From positions 372,001 through 436,000 of the forward strand of contig NZ_JAATJC010000001.1 of NCBI RefSeq assembly GCF_011927725.1: DNA of 64,000 nt. The letters are read 5' to 3'. The position numbers were made by a program, and so were the translations under genes. Numbering within the stretch: position 1 is the stretch's first letter; every line of letters starts with the position of its first letter. Shown here one piece after another: positions 17,674 through 27,441 of this stretch. The stretch is from Sphingomonas kaistensis. GTDB taxonomy: Bacteria; Pseudomonadota; Alphaproteobacteria; Sphingomonadales; Sphingomonadaceae. A model generated the notes under the pieces. That model was not told the DNA's origin, searched no databases, and was given only the letters and a program-made list of their open reading frames with translations.

Positions 17674-18744
17674 GTGACCCCCACACCGGCCAGTGCCCGG
17701 AGCCTCAGCGCTCCGCGGATCGCAGTGGACGTGATGGGTGGTGACGGCGGCCTCGAAGCGGTGCTGGGCGGGGTCGAGCGTGCGTTGCGCGCCGACCGTT
17801 CGCTTCGCTTCCTTCTCGTCGGCGACGAGGCGGCCATCGCTTCCCGCCTCGAGCGCATGTCGCTGCCTGCCGGCAGCGCCACCATCCTCCATGCTGCCGA
17901 CAGCATTGCCGGCGACGAAAAGCCGAGCCAGGCCCTGCGCCGTGCCCGCACCACCTCGATGGGGCTGGCGATCAACGCGGTGAAGGACGGCAGCGCCGAT
18001 GCGGCCCTCTCGGGCGGCAACACCGGCGCGCTGATGGCGATGTCCAAGCTTGCGCTGCGCACCATGCCCGGGATCGACCGGCCGGCGCTGACCGCGCTTC
18101 TTCCGACACTCGGAAGCCATGACTGCGTGATGCTCGACCTCGGCGCCAATACCGAGTGCGATGCCCAGAACCTCGTCCAGTTCGCAGTGATGGGCGCCGC
18201 TTATGCACGCACCGTGCTTGGGCTGAAGAAACCGCGGGTGAAGCTACTCAACATCGGTACCGAGGAGCTGAAAGGCACCGGCGAGCTCAAGGAAGCCGCC
18301 GCCCTGCTGCGGGAGGCGACCTACCTCCACCTCACCTTCGACGGCTTCACCGAGGGCGACCAACTGTCGCGCGGCAAGGTTGACGTGGTCGTCACCGACG
18401 GTTTCTCGGGCAACATCGCGCTCAAGACCGCGGAGGGCACCGCACGTTTCGTTACCGACCTCCTGCGCCGCGCCTTCACCTCGTCGCTGCGGTCCAAGGC
18501 CGGGTTCGCGCTGTCGAAGCCGGCGCTGCACATGCTCAAGGTCCATCTCGACCCCAACAACCACAATGGCGCGGTCTTCCTCGGCCTCAACGGGCTGGTG
18601 GTGAAAAGCCACGGCGGGGCCAACACCAAGGGAGTCGCCAATGCCATCGCCGTTGCAGCGCGGATGGTCCGGGGCGATATCGTCAACCAAGTGGTGAGCG
18701 ACCTCGACGAATTCCGCGCCCACGCCTTTGCCGTAAGCGAGTAA
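17674..18744 (+). CDS. plsX: phosphate acyltransferase PlsX
   Basis: 356 aa. PlsX converts acyl-ACP to acyl-phosphate, the first committed step of phosphatidate synthesis by the PlsX/PlsY route, as a peripheral membrane enzyme. Visible family features are [10 protein letters not shown] at the start, [32 protein letters not shown] and [16 protein letters not shown] 17674 lies 14 bases after the rpmF stop. fabH begins 6 bases after its end, so rpmF-plsX-fabH is one tight operon. Confidence 0.97.
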   Translation: MTPTPASARSLSAPRIAVDVMGGDGGLEAVLGGVERALRADRSLRFLLVGDEAAIASRLERMSLPAGSATILHAADSIAGDEKPSQALRRARTTSMGLAINAVKDGSADAALSGGNTGALMAMSKLALRTMPGIDRPALTALLPTLGSHDCVMLDLGANTECDAQNLVQFAVMGAAYARTVLGLKKPRVKLLNIGTEELKGTGELKEAAALLREATYLHLTFDGFTEGDQLSRGKVDVVVTDGFSGNIALKTAEGTARFVTDLLRRAFTSSLRSKAGFALSKPALHMLKVHLDPNNHNGAVFLGLNGLVVKSHGGANTKGVANAIAVAARMVRGDIVNQVVSDLDEFRAHAFAVSE

Positions 18745-18750
18745 CCCCAG

Positions 18751-19713
18751 GTGGCCCTGCGTAGCGTTTTTCTCGGAGTAGGGTCGGCACTTCCCGCCCG
18801 GCGTGTCGACAACCAGGAACTGGCCGCGCAGGTCGATACCTCGGACGAATGGATCGTCGAGCGTACCGGCATCCGCAGCCGCTATATCGCGGGCGAGGGC
18901 GAAACCACCGCCAGCCTGGCGACCGAGGCGGCGCGCAAGGCGCTCGACCATGCCGGGCTCGAACCGGCCGACATCGGCCTGATCATCCTCGCCACCGCAA
19001 CCCCCGACCAGACCTTTCCCAGCTCGGCGACCAAGGTGCAGCACCTGCTCGGGATCAAGGACGCCATCGCGTTCGATGTCCATGCGGTCTGCACCGGCTT
19101 CCTGTACGCCCTGACCGTAGCCGATTCGATGCTGCGCGGCGGTAATGCCAAGACCGCGCTGGTGATCGGGGCCGAGACCTTCAGCCGGATCCTCGACTGG
19201 GAGGACCGCACCACCTGCGTCCTGTTCGGCGACGGTGCCGGCGCCGTTGTCCTGCGCGCCGAGGACACCGAAAGCCGCGGGATCCTCGCCACCAAGCTGC
19301 ACGCCGACGGCCAGTGGGGCGACATGCTCTATGTCGACGGCGGGCCATCGACCACCGGAACGGTGGGCAAGCTCAGGATGAAGGGCCGCGAGGTGTTCCG
19401 CCACGCGGTGGTCAACCTCGCGCAGGTCCTCGGCGAAGTGCTCGAGGCAGGCGGCAAGACCCCGGCCGACGTCGATTGGGTGGTTCCGCACCAGGCCAAT
19501 GCCCGGATCCTCGACGCCACCGCGCGCAAGCTTGGCTTGTCGCCGGACAAGGTGGTGGTGACTGTTGACCGCCACGCCAACACCTCTGCCGCCTCGGTTC
19601 CGCTGGCGCTCGACGTCGCGGTGAAGGACGGCCGGATCAAGCCTGGCGACCTCATCGTGCTGGAAGCGATGGGCGGCGGTTTCACCTGGGGCGCCGCCTT
19701 ACTTTCCATTTAA
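18751..19713 (+). CDS. fabH: beta-ketoacyl-ACP synthase III
   Basis: 320 aa. FabH condenses acetyl-CoA with malonyl-ACP to start fatty acid synthesis. The catalytic triad is in place: Cys in [10 protein letters not shown] (about residue 114), His in PHQANARI (about 246) and Asn in [10 protein letters not shown] (about 276). The family end [11 protein letters not shown] is complete. GTG 18751 is close behind plsX. PlsX and FabH draw on the same ACP-linked pool, so sharing a transcript makes sense. Confidence 0.97.
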   Translation: MALRSVFLGVGSALPARRVDNQELAAQVDTSDEWIVERTGIRSRYIAGEGETTASLATEAARKALDHAGLEPADIGLIILATATPDQTFPSSATKVQHLLGIKDAIAFDVHAVCTGFLYALTVADSMLRGGNAKTALVIGAETFSRILDWEDRTTCVLFGDGAGAVVLRAEDTESRGILATKLHADGQWGDMLYVDGGPSTTGTVGKLRMKGREVFRHAVVNLAQVLGEVLEAGGKTPADVDWVVPHQANARILDATARKLGLSPDKVVVTVDRHANTSAASVPLALDVAVKDGRIKPGDLIVLEAMGGGFTWGAALLSI

Positions 19714-19833
19714 CCCTCGGACAATCATCGGCAACTTGCGCAGATTGTCTGTTTGCCGACCTACCTATCTTGCGTTATGCACGATCGTGGGGGCGCGCAA
19801 AATCAGGGGCGCCGACAGGGCGGGAGTAAACGG

Positions 19834-20169
19834 ATGGCCGATGCAGGCGTCCCGCGTGGCGGGCAAGGAAGCGAAATGCACAGCGGTACGCTCACGCGTG
19901 CCGATCTTGGCGATGTTGTGCACCGCAAGCTCGGGCTGAGCCGTGCCGAGTCGGCCTCGATGGTCGAGCGGCTGCTTCATCATATGTGTTCGGCGCTGGC
20001 GCATGGTCAGAACGTCAAGATTTCGGGGTTCGGCAGCTTCATCCTGCGTGACAAGGGTCAGCGGGTCGGGCGCAATCCCAAGACCGGGGTCGAAGTGCCG
20101 ATCGCACCGCGCCGGGTGATGACCTTCCGCGCCAGCCAGACCATGCGCGACCGCATCGCGCGCGACTGA
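19834..20169 (+). CDS. ihfA: integration host factor subunit alpha
   Basis: A DNA-bending HU/IHF family protein. The core is intact: [41 protein letters not shown], and the beta-arm [23 protein letters not shown]. Two starts are plausible. ATG 19834 has GGGAG upstream and gives a 14-residue loose N-terminus; ATG 19876 has AAGGA upstream and gives the usual family length of about 97 aa. The fabH-ihfA-merR order is common in alphaproteobacteria. IHF acts in recombination, replication and promoter architecture. Confidence 0.93.
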   Translation: MADAGVPRGGQGSEMHSGTLTRADLGDVVHRKLGLSRAESASMVERLLHHMCSALAHGQNVKISGFGSFILRDKGQRVGRNPKTGVEVPIAPRRVMTFRASQTMRDRIARD

Positions 20170-20174
20170 CGGAC

Positions 20175-20537
20175 GTGCCGGCCCAGTCGGGGACCAAGGG
20201 GCCCGGAGCCAAGGATCCCTCGGCCTTCCGCACCATCGGTGAAGTCTCCGCCGAGCTTGGCGTCGCGCAGCATATCCTGCGTTACTGGGAGAGCCGTTTT
20301 CCGCAGCTGAAGCCGCTTCAGCGGGCTGGCAACCGCCGCTATTATCGCCCCGAAGACGTCGAGCTCGTGCGACGCATCCACTCGCTGCTGTCGCACCAGG
20401 GCTATACCGTCCGCGGCGTCCAGCAATTGCTGAAGGACAAGGCGCCCTTGCCCGAGCCGACCGAGCCGGACGAGGATCTAGTCAGTGCGCTGAAGCGGGT
20501 CCGGGCCGACCTCGTCGACGCTATCGGCGGGGACTAA
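20175..20537 (+). CDS. MerR family transcriptional regulator
   Basis: 120 aa. The winged HTH is clear: RTIGEVSAELGVAQHILRYW, then NRRYYRPEDVELVRRIHSLL and a short C-terminal helix. It lacks the Cys residues of metal-sensing MerR proteins, so no ligand can be named. GTG 20175 starts 5 bases after the ihfA stop, indicating co-transcription. Its last 60 bases overlap the 3' end of the convergent DinG-like gene. Confidence 0.9.
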   Translation: MPAQSGTKGPGAKDPSAFRTIGEVSAELGVAQHILRYWESRFPQLKPLQRAGNRRYYRPEDVELVRRIHSLLSHQGYTVRGVQQLLKDKAPLPEPTEPDEDLVSALKRVRADLVDAIGGD

Positions 20538-23216
20538 TCCGCTTTCCGGCCGGCGGGCGCTGGCGACCCGCTCCACTGCCTGCTCCAGGCTCACCCGGCT
20601 GACCCGCACCCCCGGCGGAAACGCGGTCAGCAGCCGCGAGGGGCAGGCCGCCGAAAGCATCACGAACGTGCCGCGGTCGCCCTGCCTCCGGACCAGTCGC
20701 CCGAACGCCTGCGCAAGCCGCGCCTTCACCACCCGGTCGTCATAGGCCGAGCCGCCGCCCGCCAGCCGCCGCGCGGCGTGAAGCACGGTCGGGCGCGGCC
20801 ACGGCACCCGCTCCATCACCACCAGCCGCAGCGATTCGCCCGGCACGTCCACCCCGTCGCGCAGCGCGTCGGTGCCGAGCAGGCTGGAGCGGGGGTCGGC
20901 GCGGAACATGTCGACCAGGGTGCCGGTGTCGATCGGGTCGACGTGCTGGGCCAGCAGCGGCAATTGCTCGCGCGCCAGCCGGTCGGCGATCCGCGCCTGG
21001 ACCACCCGCAGCCGTGCGATGGCGGTGAACAGCCCCAGCGTGCCACCGCCCGCCGCGGTGATCAGCCGGGCATAGGCATTGGCCAGCGCTGCCAGGTCGC
21101 CCTGCTTGACGTCGGTCACCACCAGCACCTCGGCCGCCGAGGCATAGTCGAACGGGCTCGCGGCATGGAAATGCGCCGGTGCGGCCGGCAGATGCGCGGC
21201 GCCGGTGCGGGCGTCGGCCACCTCCCAATGTTCCTCGCCCCCGCGCAGGGTGGCGGAGGTGACCAGCACCCCGTGCGCAGGCTCGATCACCGCCTTGGCC
21301 AGCGGCCGCGTCGGGTCGAGCCAGCGGCGCTGCAGCCCGATGTCGAGCTCGCGCCCTTCGACCCGGTCGACGTTCATCCAGTCGACGAAATCCGGGTCCG
21401 CGCTGCCGCCGATCCGGGCCAGCAGCTGGGTCCAGGCCCCGACCGCCTGCCCGCGCCAGTTGAGCCCGGCGATCGCCCCTTCGACCCGCGCCCGCGCCGC
21501 CGCATCGAGCCAGTCGGGCGCATCCTCCAGCACCGCTTCCAGCCGCAGCCGGAGCGCGGTCATCGGCCGTTGCAGCGATTCGAGCGCGACCAGGGCCGCT
21601 GCCGCCGCCTCGACCAGCGGCGCGTCGGGTTCGGCCAATTCGGTCTCCAGGCCGTAGCCCGCGTCCTCGGCCTTGGCGCGGGCCAGCACCGTGACGCGCA
21701 CCGCCGCGAACAAGGCTTCCAGCGGCCCCAGCGGCAAGCCTTCGACCACCCGGCCCAGCCAGCCGTCGCCCGGCAGCAATCCGGCCGCCTGCACCGCCGC
21801 GTCGAGCGCCTGCGCGCCTTCCTCGTCGTAGGAGCAGACGTCCATCAGCCGCGCCGCAAGCCCGCGCCGCCGCCCGCGGGTGCTGCGCTCGGGCCCGATG
21901 ATCCAGCGCCGAAGCTCGATCGTCTCGGCCCCGGTCAGCGCCACCGCGAAGGTCGAATCGGCGGCGTCGAACAGGTGGTGCCCTTCATCGAAGACGATCC
22001 GCTCGAGCCCTCCGCCCAGCCGCCCGCGCGCGGCGGAGATCATCACCAGCGCATGGTTGGCGATGACCAGGTCCGCCCCGCGGCTCGCGCGCTCGGCCTT
22101 TTCGATGAAGCATTTCCGGTAGTGCGGGCAGCCGGCATAGACGCACTCGCCGCGGCGGTCGGTCAGCGCGGTGGCGCCGGCCCGGCGGAACAGGCTCGGC
22201 AGCCAGCCGGGCAGGTCGCCGCCGACCATGTCGCCGTCCTTGCTGTAGGCCGCCCACCGCCCGACCAGTTGCGCAAGAATTGCCGCCCGGCCCGAGAAGC
22301 TGCCCTGAAGCGCGTCCTCGAGGTTGAGCAGGCAGAGATAGTTTTCGCGCCCCTTGCGCACCACGATGCGCTTCTTGCGCTGCTCCTCGTCGGGCACGAT
22401 GCGCGCCCCTTCCGCGTCGAGCTGTCGCTGCAGCGCCTTGGTGTAGGTCGACACCCACACCGTGCCGCCGGCCTTTTCCGCCCACAGCGAGGCCGGGGCG
22501 AGGTAGCCGAGCGTCTTGCCGATCCCGGTCCCGGCCTCGGCCAGCAACAGGTTGGGCGCATCGCGGCGGTCGCGCGGAGCAAAGGCATGGGCGGCGGCGG
22601 CGGCGAAGGCGCGCTGACCCTCGCGGGTTTCCGACCCCGCGCCGGTCAGCTGCGCAAGCCGAGCCTCGGCCTCGCCATCGCCCAGCCTGACGATCCGCGC
22701 CGGCGGCCGCTCGGAAGCCTCCTCCCAAGCTTCGAGCCGCGAGAAAAGCATCCGCTCGCCCCGCTCGGGCCGCCGCAGCCGCTTGCCCACCAGGGGCGCC
22801 CAGGTCCAGCCGAGGCGGTGCAGCGAGGCGTTGACGCTCCACGCCCCTTCGCGCTCGGCCCAGCCCTCGTCCTCGAGCGTCGCAAGGAGCCGTTCGGCGA
22901 TCTCCGGCAGCAGCGCCGCAGCGCTGGCCTCGTCGGCCGGGGCCTCCAGCCCCACGAACGCCGCCAACCCCGGCACCGTCGGCACCACGAACCGCGCCGG
23001 GTGAACGAAGGCAAACAGCTCCAAAAGGTCGAGCCCGCTGACCTCCGCATAGCCGAGCCGTTGCCCGGCAAGCGGCGCGTTCAGGAGGATATGCGGCGTG
23101 TCCGAAACCGCCCGGATCGCTTCCCCCCGCCCAGCCTCCCGCGCGCCGTCGGGGCCGACCAACCAGATGCCGGCATGGGACGCGTGAAGTGCGGGAAGGG
23201 AAAGAGGAGACGCCAC
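20478..23216 (-). CDS. ATP-dependent DNA helicase, DinG/XPD-like
   Basis: 912 aa, superfamily 2 with iron-sulfur cluster features. A long N-terminal domain of about 190 residues precedes Walker A AEAGTGIGKT. Four Cys residues consistent with the XPD/DinG Fe-S domain follow (NYLCLLN, then CVYAGCPHYRKCF). The DEGH box reads FDEGHHLFD, and helicase motifs V-VI are near the C-terminus (LAQAFGRLVRRQGDRG). It probably unwinds forked or R-loop DNA. ATG 23216 is 46 bases from the divergent lysK start. The 3' end overlaps merR. Confidence 0.9.
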   Translation of the reverse strand: MASPLSLPALHASHAGIWLVGPDGAREAGRGEAIRAVSDTPHILLNAPLAGQRLGYAEVSGLDLLELFAFVHPARFVVPTVPGLAAFVGLEAPADEASAAALLPEIAERLLATLEDEGWAEREGAWSVNASLHRLGWTWAPLVGKRLRRPERGERMLFSRLEAWEEASERPPARIVRLGDGEAEARLAQLTGAGSETREGQRAFAAAAAHAFAPRDRRDAPNLLLAEAGTGIGKTLGYLAPASLWAEKAGGTVWVSTYTKALQRQLDAEGARIVPDEEQRKKRIVVRKGRENYLCLLNLEDALQGSFSGRAAILAQLVGRWAAYSKDGDMVGGDLPGWLPSLFRRAGATALTDRRGECVYAGCPHYRKCFIEKAERASRGADLVIANHALVMISAARGRLGGGLERIVFDEGHHLFDAADSTFAVALTGAETIELRRWIIGPERSTRGRRRGLAARLMDVCSYDEEGAQALDAAVQAAGLLPGDGWLGRVVEGLPLGPLEALFAAVRVTVLARAKAEDAGYGLETELAEPDAPLVEAAAAALVALESLQRPMTALRLRLEAVLEDAPDWLDAAARARVEGAIAGLNWRGQAVGAWTQLLARIGGSADPDFVDWMNVDRVEGRELDIGLQRRWLDPTRPLAKAVIEPAHGVLVTSATLRGGEEHWEVADARTGAAHLPAAPAHFHAASPFDYASAAEVLVVTDVKQGDLAALANAYARLITAAGGGTLGLFTAIARLRVVQARIADRLAREQLPLLAQHVDPIDTGTLVDMFRADPRSSLLGTDALRDGVDVPGESLRLVVMERVPWPRPTVLHAARRLAGGGSAYDDRVVKARLAQAFGRLVRRQGDRGTFVMLSAACPSRLLTAFPPGVRVSRVSLEQAVERVASARRPESGLVPADSVDEVGPDPLQRTD

Positions 23217-23262
23217 TGCCGCTTATGTGGCGGCAGGGGAACGAAAGGGCAACGGAGATGCG

Positions 23263-24900
23263 ATGAGCCGACCGCCCCTTGCCTTCGCACCTGCAACAAC
23301 GCATTCGCTCCCCATGACCGACGATGCGATCCGCCAGGCTGCACTCGCCAACAAGACCTGGGTGTTCGAGGAAGCGCGCAAGCTCCTCGCGCGCTATCCG
23401 GACGGCAAGCCGGGCGGCGCGCCGATCGTGTTCGAGACGGGCTACGGTCCCTCGGGCCTGCCGCACATCGGCACCTTTACCGAAGTCCTGCGCACGACCT
23501 GGGTCCGCCGCGCCTACGAGACACTGACCGGCGGCACCGTACCGACCCGGCTGGTCGCGTTCAGCGACGACATGGACGGCCTGCGCAAGGTCCCGGACAA
23601 TGTCCCCAACGGCGAGCTGCTGCAGGCCGCGCTGGGCAAGCCCCTGACGCAGGTCCCTGACCCGTTCGGTTGCCACCCCAGCTTCGCGCATCACAACAAT
23701 GCGCTGCTGCGGCAATTCCTCGACCGCTTCGGCTTCGACTACGAATTCGTCAGCGCGACCGATGCCTACAGCTCGGGCCAGTTCGACGAGGCGCTGCGGC
23801 AGGTGCTGCGCCACTTCGACGACATCATGGGCGTGATGCTTCCCACCCTGCGCGAGGAGCGGCGGCTGACCTATTCGCCGGTGCTGCCGATCTCGCCGAC
23901 CACCGGTCGCGTACTGCAGGTGCCGGTCCGGGTCGTCGATGCGGAGGCGGGCACCATCACCTTCACCGACGAGGACGGCAGCGAGGTCACCCAATCGGCG
24001 CTCGGCGGCCTTTCTAAGCTGCAGTGGAAGGTCGACTGGGCGATGCGCTGGGTCGCGCTGGGCGTCGATTACGAGATGGCCGGCAAGGACCTGATCGATT
24101 CGACCATCCAGTCCGGCAAAATCGCCCGTATCCTCGGCGCCCGCCCGCCCGAAGGCTTCAATTACGAGATGTTCCTCGACGAAAAGGGCGAGAAGATCTC
24201 CAAGTCCAAGGGCAACGGCCTGACGCTGGACGACTGGCTCAAGTATGGCGGCGAGCGGAGCCTCGAATTCTACCTGTTCCGCGAGCCCAGGAAGGCCAAG
24301 AACCTCCACCTCGGCCTGATCCCGCGCGCGATCGACGATTATTGGCAGTTCCGCGGCCGCTGGCCCGAGCAGCCGTCCGAGCAGCGCCTCGGCAATCCGG
24401 TGCACCACATCCACGGCGGCACGGTGCCGGAGCCGGCCGCGCTGCCGCTCGGCTTCGGGCTGCTGCTCAACCTCGCCAGCCTGCCCGGCGTCGCCGACAA
24501 GGACACCGCCTGGCGCTTCGTCCAGCGCTATGCGCCCGGCACCTCGCCCGAGAACGATCCCGAGCTCGACGAGCTGATCGGCCTTGCCGTCACCTATGCC
24601 CGCGATTTCGTGGTGCCGGGGCTCCAGCGCCGCGCGCCCACTGAAGCCGAAGCCGCCGCCCTGCGCGACCTCGACGCGATGCTTGGCCAGCTTGCCCCCG
24701 ACACCCCGGCCGACGATATCCAGAACGCCGTGTTCGAGATCGGCAAGCAGCATTACGGCAAGGAGCGGCTGCGCGAGTGGTTCCAGGCGGCTTACGAGAC
24801 GTTGCTCGGCTCCAGCCAGGGTCCGCGGCTCGGCAGCTTCATCGCGCTCTATGGTATCGACAACAGCCGCCGCTTGATCGCCGAAGCGCTCGCCTCCTGA
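23263..24900 (+). CDS. lysK: lysine--tRNA ligase, class I
   Basis: A class I lysyl-tRNA synthetase, the archaeal-type enzyme found in alphaproteobacteria and unrelated to class II LysS. The HIGH-like motif is GPSGLPHIGTFTE, the family segment VAFSDDMDGLRKVPDN follows, and the KMSKS-like motif is KISKSKGNG. A C-terminal helical anticodon-binding domain completes it. ATG 23263 has GGAG with good spacing; ATG 23314 would match the shorter N-terminus common in the family but lacks a clear ribosome-binding site. It shares a short divergent promoter region with the DinG-like gene. Confidence 0.95.
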   Translation: MSRPPLAFAPATTHSLPMTDDAIRQAALANKTWVFEEARKLLARYPDGKPGGAPIVFETGYGPSGLPHIGTFTEVLRTTWVRRAYETLTGGTVPTRLVAFSDDMDGLRKVPDNVPNGELLQAALGKPLTQVPDPFGCHPSFAHHNNALLRQFLDRFGFDYEFVSATDAYSSGQFDEALRQVLRHFDDIMGVMLPTLREERRLTYSPVLPISPTTGRVLQVPVRVVDAEAGTITFTDEDGSEVTQSALGGLSKLQWKVDWAMRWVALGVDYEMAGKDLIDSTIQSGKIARILGARPPEGFNYEMFLDEKGEKISKSKGNGLTLDDWLKYGGERSLEFYLFREPRKAKNLHLGLIPRAIDDYWQFRGRWPEQPSEQRLGNPVHHIHGGTVPEPAALPLGFGLLLNLASLPGVADKDTAWRFVQRYAPGTSPENDPELDELIGLAVTYARDFVVPGLQRRAPTEAEAAALRDLDAMLGQLAPDTPADDIQNAVFEIGKQHYGKERLREWFQAAYETLLGSSQGPRLGSFIALYGIDNSRRLIAEALAS

Positions 24901-24991
24901 GGCGCCGCCGTTCGTCGAACGGTCGTCCGATAGCGGGTTGACCGCCTGCCGCCGCTCGGCTCCACACGAGGCTTCGCAGGGGGTGCGTTTC

Positions 24992-25918
24992 GTGCAGGTT
25001 GATCAGGCGCTGGTCCTTGACCAGGTCACCAAGAAATACGGGGATTTTACCGCCGTCGATGCGCTGAGCTTCGCCGTCCGCACCGGCGAGGTATTCGGCT
25101 TTCTCGGCGGCAATGGCGCGGGCAAGACCACTTCGCTGCGCATGGTACTCGACATCATCCGCCCGACAGCCGGCAGCATCTCGGTCCTCGGCCGCGCGCC
25201 GGGCCGCGAGAATGCGCCCTTTCTCGGCTTCCTGCCCGAGGAGCGCGGGCTCTACCGCACCATGTCGGCGATCGACACCATCGTCTATTTCGGCCGCCTC
25301 AAGGGGATGACCGCCGGCGACGCCCGGACCGAGGGTCTCGCCTTGCTCGACCGCTTCGGCCTGTCCGCCAACGTCAAGTCGACCGTCGACAAGCTCTCCA
25401 AGGGCATGGCCCAGAAGGTCCAGCTTGCGACCGCCGTGGTGAACAGCCCCAGGCTGCTGATCCTCGACGAGCCCTTTTCCGGCCTCGACCCCGTCAACCA
25501 GGGCCTGCTGGAGGACGAGATCCGCCGCGCTTCGGCCAAGGGGGCGACGGTGGTCTTCTCGACCCACGTAATGCAGCATGCCGAGCGCCTGTGCGACCGG
25601 CTGCTGCTGCTCGCGCGCGGCGCCAAGAAATTCGAAGGCAATCTCGACGAGGCGCGCGCGCTGCTTCCGGCCCGGCTTACGGTGACCTCCCGCCAGTCGC
25701 TGGCCGGGGTCGCCGGGGTCGCCGACTGCACGCCGCAAGGCGAAGGCGACGCGGGCTGGCAGGATTGGGCGATCACGCTTCGGCCCGGCGCCTCGTCCGG
25801 CGACCTCCTCGAACATTGCTCGGCGACCGGGATCGCGCTGCGCCGCTTCGAGGAACGCCGCGCCAGCCTGCACGACGTCTTCCTCCACATGGTCGGAACC
25901 GAGGAGCCGGTGAAGTGA
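24992..25918 (+). CDS. ABC transporter ATP-binding protein
   Basis: About 308 aa, NatA-type. Walker A is GGNGAGKTT, the Q-loop region EERGLYRTMS, the signature LSKGMAQKVQ and Walker B LLILDEPFSGLD, with the switch His in STHVMQHAE. A C-terminal extension of about 90 residues (DUF4162-like) follows. GTG 24992 has AGGGGG upstream. The stop overlaps the permease start as GTGA, so the pair is translationally coupled and probably forms an exporter in the inner membrane. The substrate is unknown; sodium or drug export is the family range. Confidence 0.9.
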   Translation: MQVDQALVLDQVTKKYGDFTAVDALSFAVRTGEVFGFLGGNGAGKTTSLRMVLDIIRPTAGSISVLGRAPGRENAPFLGFLPEERGLYRTMSAIDTIVYFGRLKGMTAGDARTEGLALLDRFGLSANVKSTVDKLSKGMAQKVQLATAVVNSPRLLILDEPFSGLDPVNQGLLEDEIRRASAKGATVVFSTHVMQHAERLCDRLLLLARGAKKFEGNLDEARALLPARLTVTSRQSLAGVAGVADCTPQGEGDAGWQDWAITLRPGASSGDLLEHCSATGIALRRFEERRASLHDVFLHMVGTEEPVK

Positions 25919-27414
25919 ACAACGTCCTCCTCGTCGCGCTGCGCGAATATCGGCAGATCACCCGCATGCGCAGCTTCTGGCTGACGCTGCTGATCCTTCC
26001 CATCGCCTTTGCGCTCGCGCCGCTCACCCAGCGATTCATGGGTGACAGCGATCCAGACCGTGTGATGATCGTCGACCAGGCCGCCTTCGGCGCCGGCCGG
26101 CAGATCACGGAGCGCTTGCGCCTCGACGAAGATCGCCGGGCGATGAGCGACCTTGCCCGTTACGTGGAGCGCCACAAGCTGGCCGCTCCCGCCGACGAGC
26201 CCTGGTCGCGCAACGACCGCTGGTTCAGCGACGCCGAGGTCCAGCGCTTCGGCGCCGAGGGCGGGGTCACCGCGGCGCTCGCCCGGCTCAAGCCAGCAAT
26301 GCCGGCGGACATTCCCGAGTTCGAGCGCCCCGAGCCCCGCTTCGAGATCGTCACCCCGCCGGCAGACTTCAGCCGCCTGCAGGGCCCCGCGCTCGACCAG
26401 CGGCTGGAAACGCTGCTTCGCCCGGGCGAAGGCAGCAAGGCCGAGCCGATCGACGTGGTGGTGATCATCCCCGCCGACTTCATTCGGACCGGCACTGCGC
26501 GGCTGTCCTCCTCGGGGCGGCCGAACACCCAGTTCGTCGCCATCGTGCAGGATGTGCTGACGCGCTCGCTTCGGCAGGTCCTGCTGTCGGCCGAAGGCGT
26601 TTCCCCCGATGTCGCGACCGCCGCCGCAACAGTGACCCCCAATCTCTTGATCGCCCAGCCGGTGCCCGGCAGCGGTGCGCGCGAGGCCCTGCTGGTCCGT
26701 TCGATCCTCCCGCTCGCAAGCTGCTACCTGCTGATGATGGCGCTGATGCTGTCGGGCAGCTGGATGCTGCAGGGCACCATCGAGGAGCGTTCCAACAAGC
26801 TGCTCGAAACCGTGCTCGCGACCATCAGCCCCGAACAATTGATGTACGGCAAGCTGCTCGGGACCGTGGCGGTCGGGCTGACCATGATCGCGGTATGGAT
26901 CGGATGCGGTGCCTTTGCCGCCTTCGCCACGCAGGGCGCGATCGCGGACCTGATCCGCCCGGCACTCGCGCCGCTCACCTCATGGACCACGATCGCGGCG
27001 ATGATCTATTTCTTCATCGCCGGCTATCTCGCCATCTCGGTGTTCTTCCTGGCGGTCGGCGCGATCAGCGATTCGATGAACGACGCGCAGGGCTATCTGA
27101 TGCCGATCATCCTTGCGATCCTGCTGCCGATCACGATCCTGATCCAGGGCATCGTCGACGGCGGCAAGGGCATCGGGGTGACGATCATGACCTGGGTCCC
27201 GATCTGGACCCCGTTCGCGGTGCTGGCACGGCTCGGGACCGGCATCCAGGCGTGGGAAGTGATCGGCTCGGGTCTGCTGCTCGCCGCCTTTGTCGCGCTG
27301 CAGATGCTGCTGCTCGGCCGCCTGTTCCGGGCCAGCCTGCTCGCCCAAGGCCAGAAGCCGGGCCTGAAGGAACTCGCCGCACGGCTCGGGCGCCGCTCGG
27401 CCGAGGCAGGCTGA
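25915..27414 (+). CDS. ABC-2 type transporter permease
   Basis: 499 aa, NatB/ABC-2 architecture. It has one N-terminal transmembrane helix (LTLLILPIAFALAPL), then a large periplasmic domain of about 230 residues, then five to six C-terminal helices starting at ILPLASCYLLMMALML. The conserved cytoplasmic segment GTIEERSNKLLETVLATISPEQLM between helices two and three is typical. GTG 25915 overlaps the ATPase stop by four bases. With the ATPase it should form an exporter; the cargo is unknown. Confidence 0.9.
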   Translation: MNNVLLVALREYRQITRMRSFWLTLLILPIAFALAPLTQRFMGDSDPDRVMIVDQAAFGAGRQITERLRLDEDRRAMSDLARYVERHKLAAPADEPWSRNDRWFSDAEVQRFGAEGGVTAALARLKPAMPADIPEFERPEPRFEIVTPPADFSRLQGPALDQRLETLLRPGEGSKAEPIDVVVIIPADFIRTGTARLSSSGRPNTQFVAIVQDVLTRSLRQVLLSAEGVSPDVATAAATVTPNLLIAQPVPGSGAREALLVRSILPLASCYLLMMALMLSGSWMLQGTIEERSNKLLETVLATISPEQLMYGKLLGTVAVGLTMIAVWIGCGAFAAFATQGAIADLIRPALAPLTSWTTIAAMIYFFIAGYLAISVFFLAVGAISDSMNDAQGYLMPIILAILLPITILIQGIVDGGKGIGVTIMTWVPIWTPFAVLARLGTGIQAWEVIGSGLLLAAFVALQMLLLGRLFRASLLAQGQKPGLKELAARLGRRSAEAG

Positions 27415-27441
27415 GGGCGCGCCCGCCCCCGGCCCCTTCGC

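Noticed and set aside
20778..23660. 960-aa plus-strand open frame
   Set aside because: Antisense to the DinG-like gene and enters lysK in a wrong frame.
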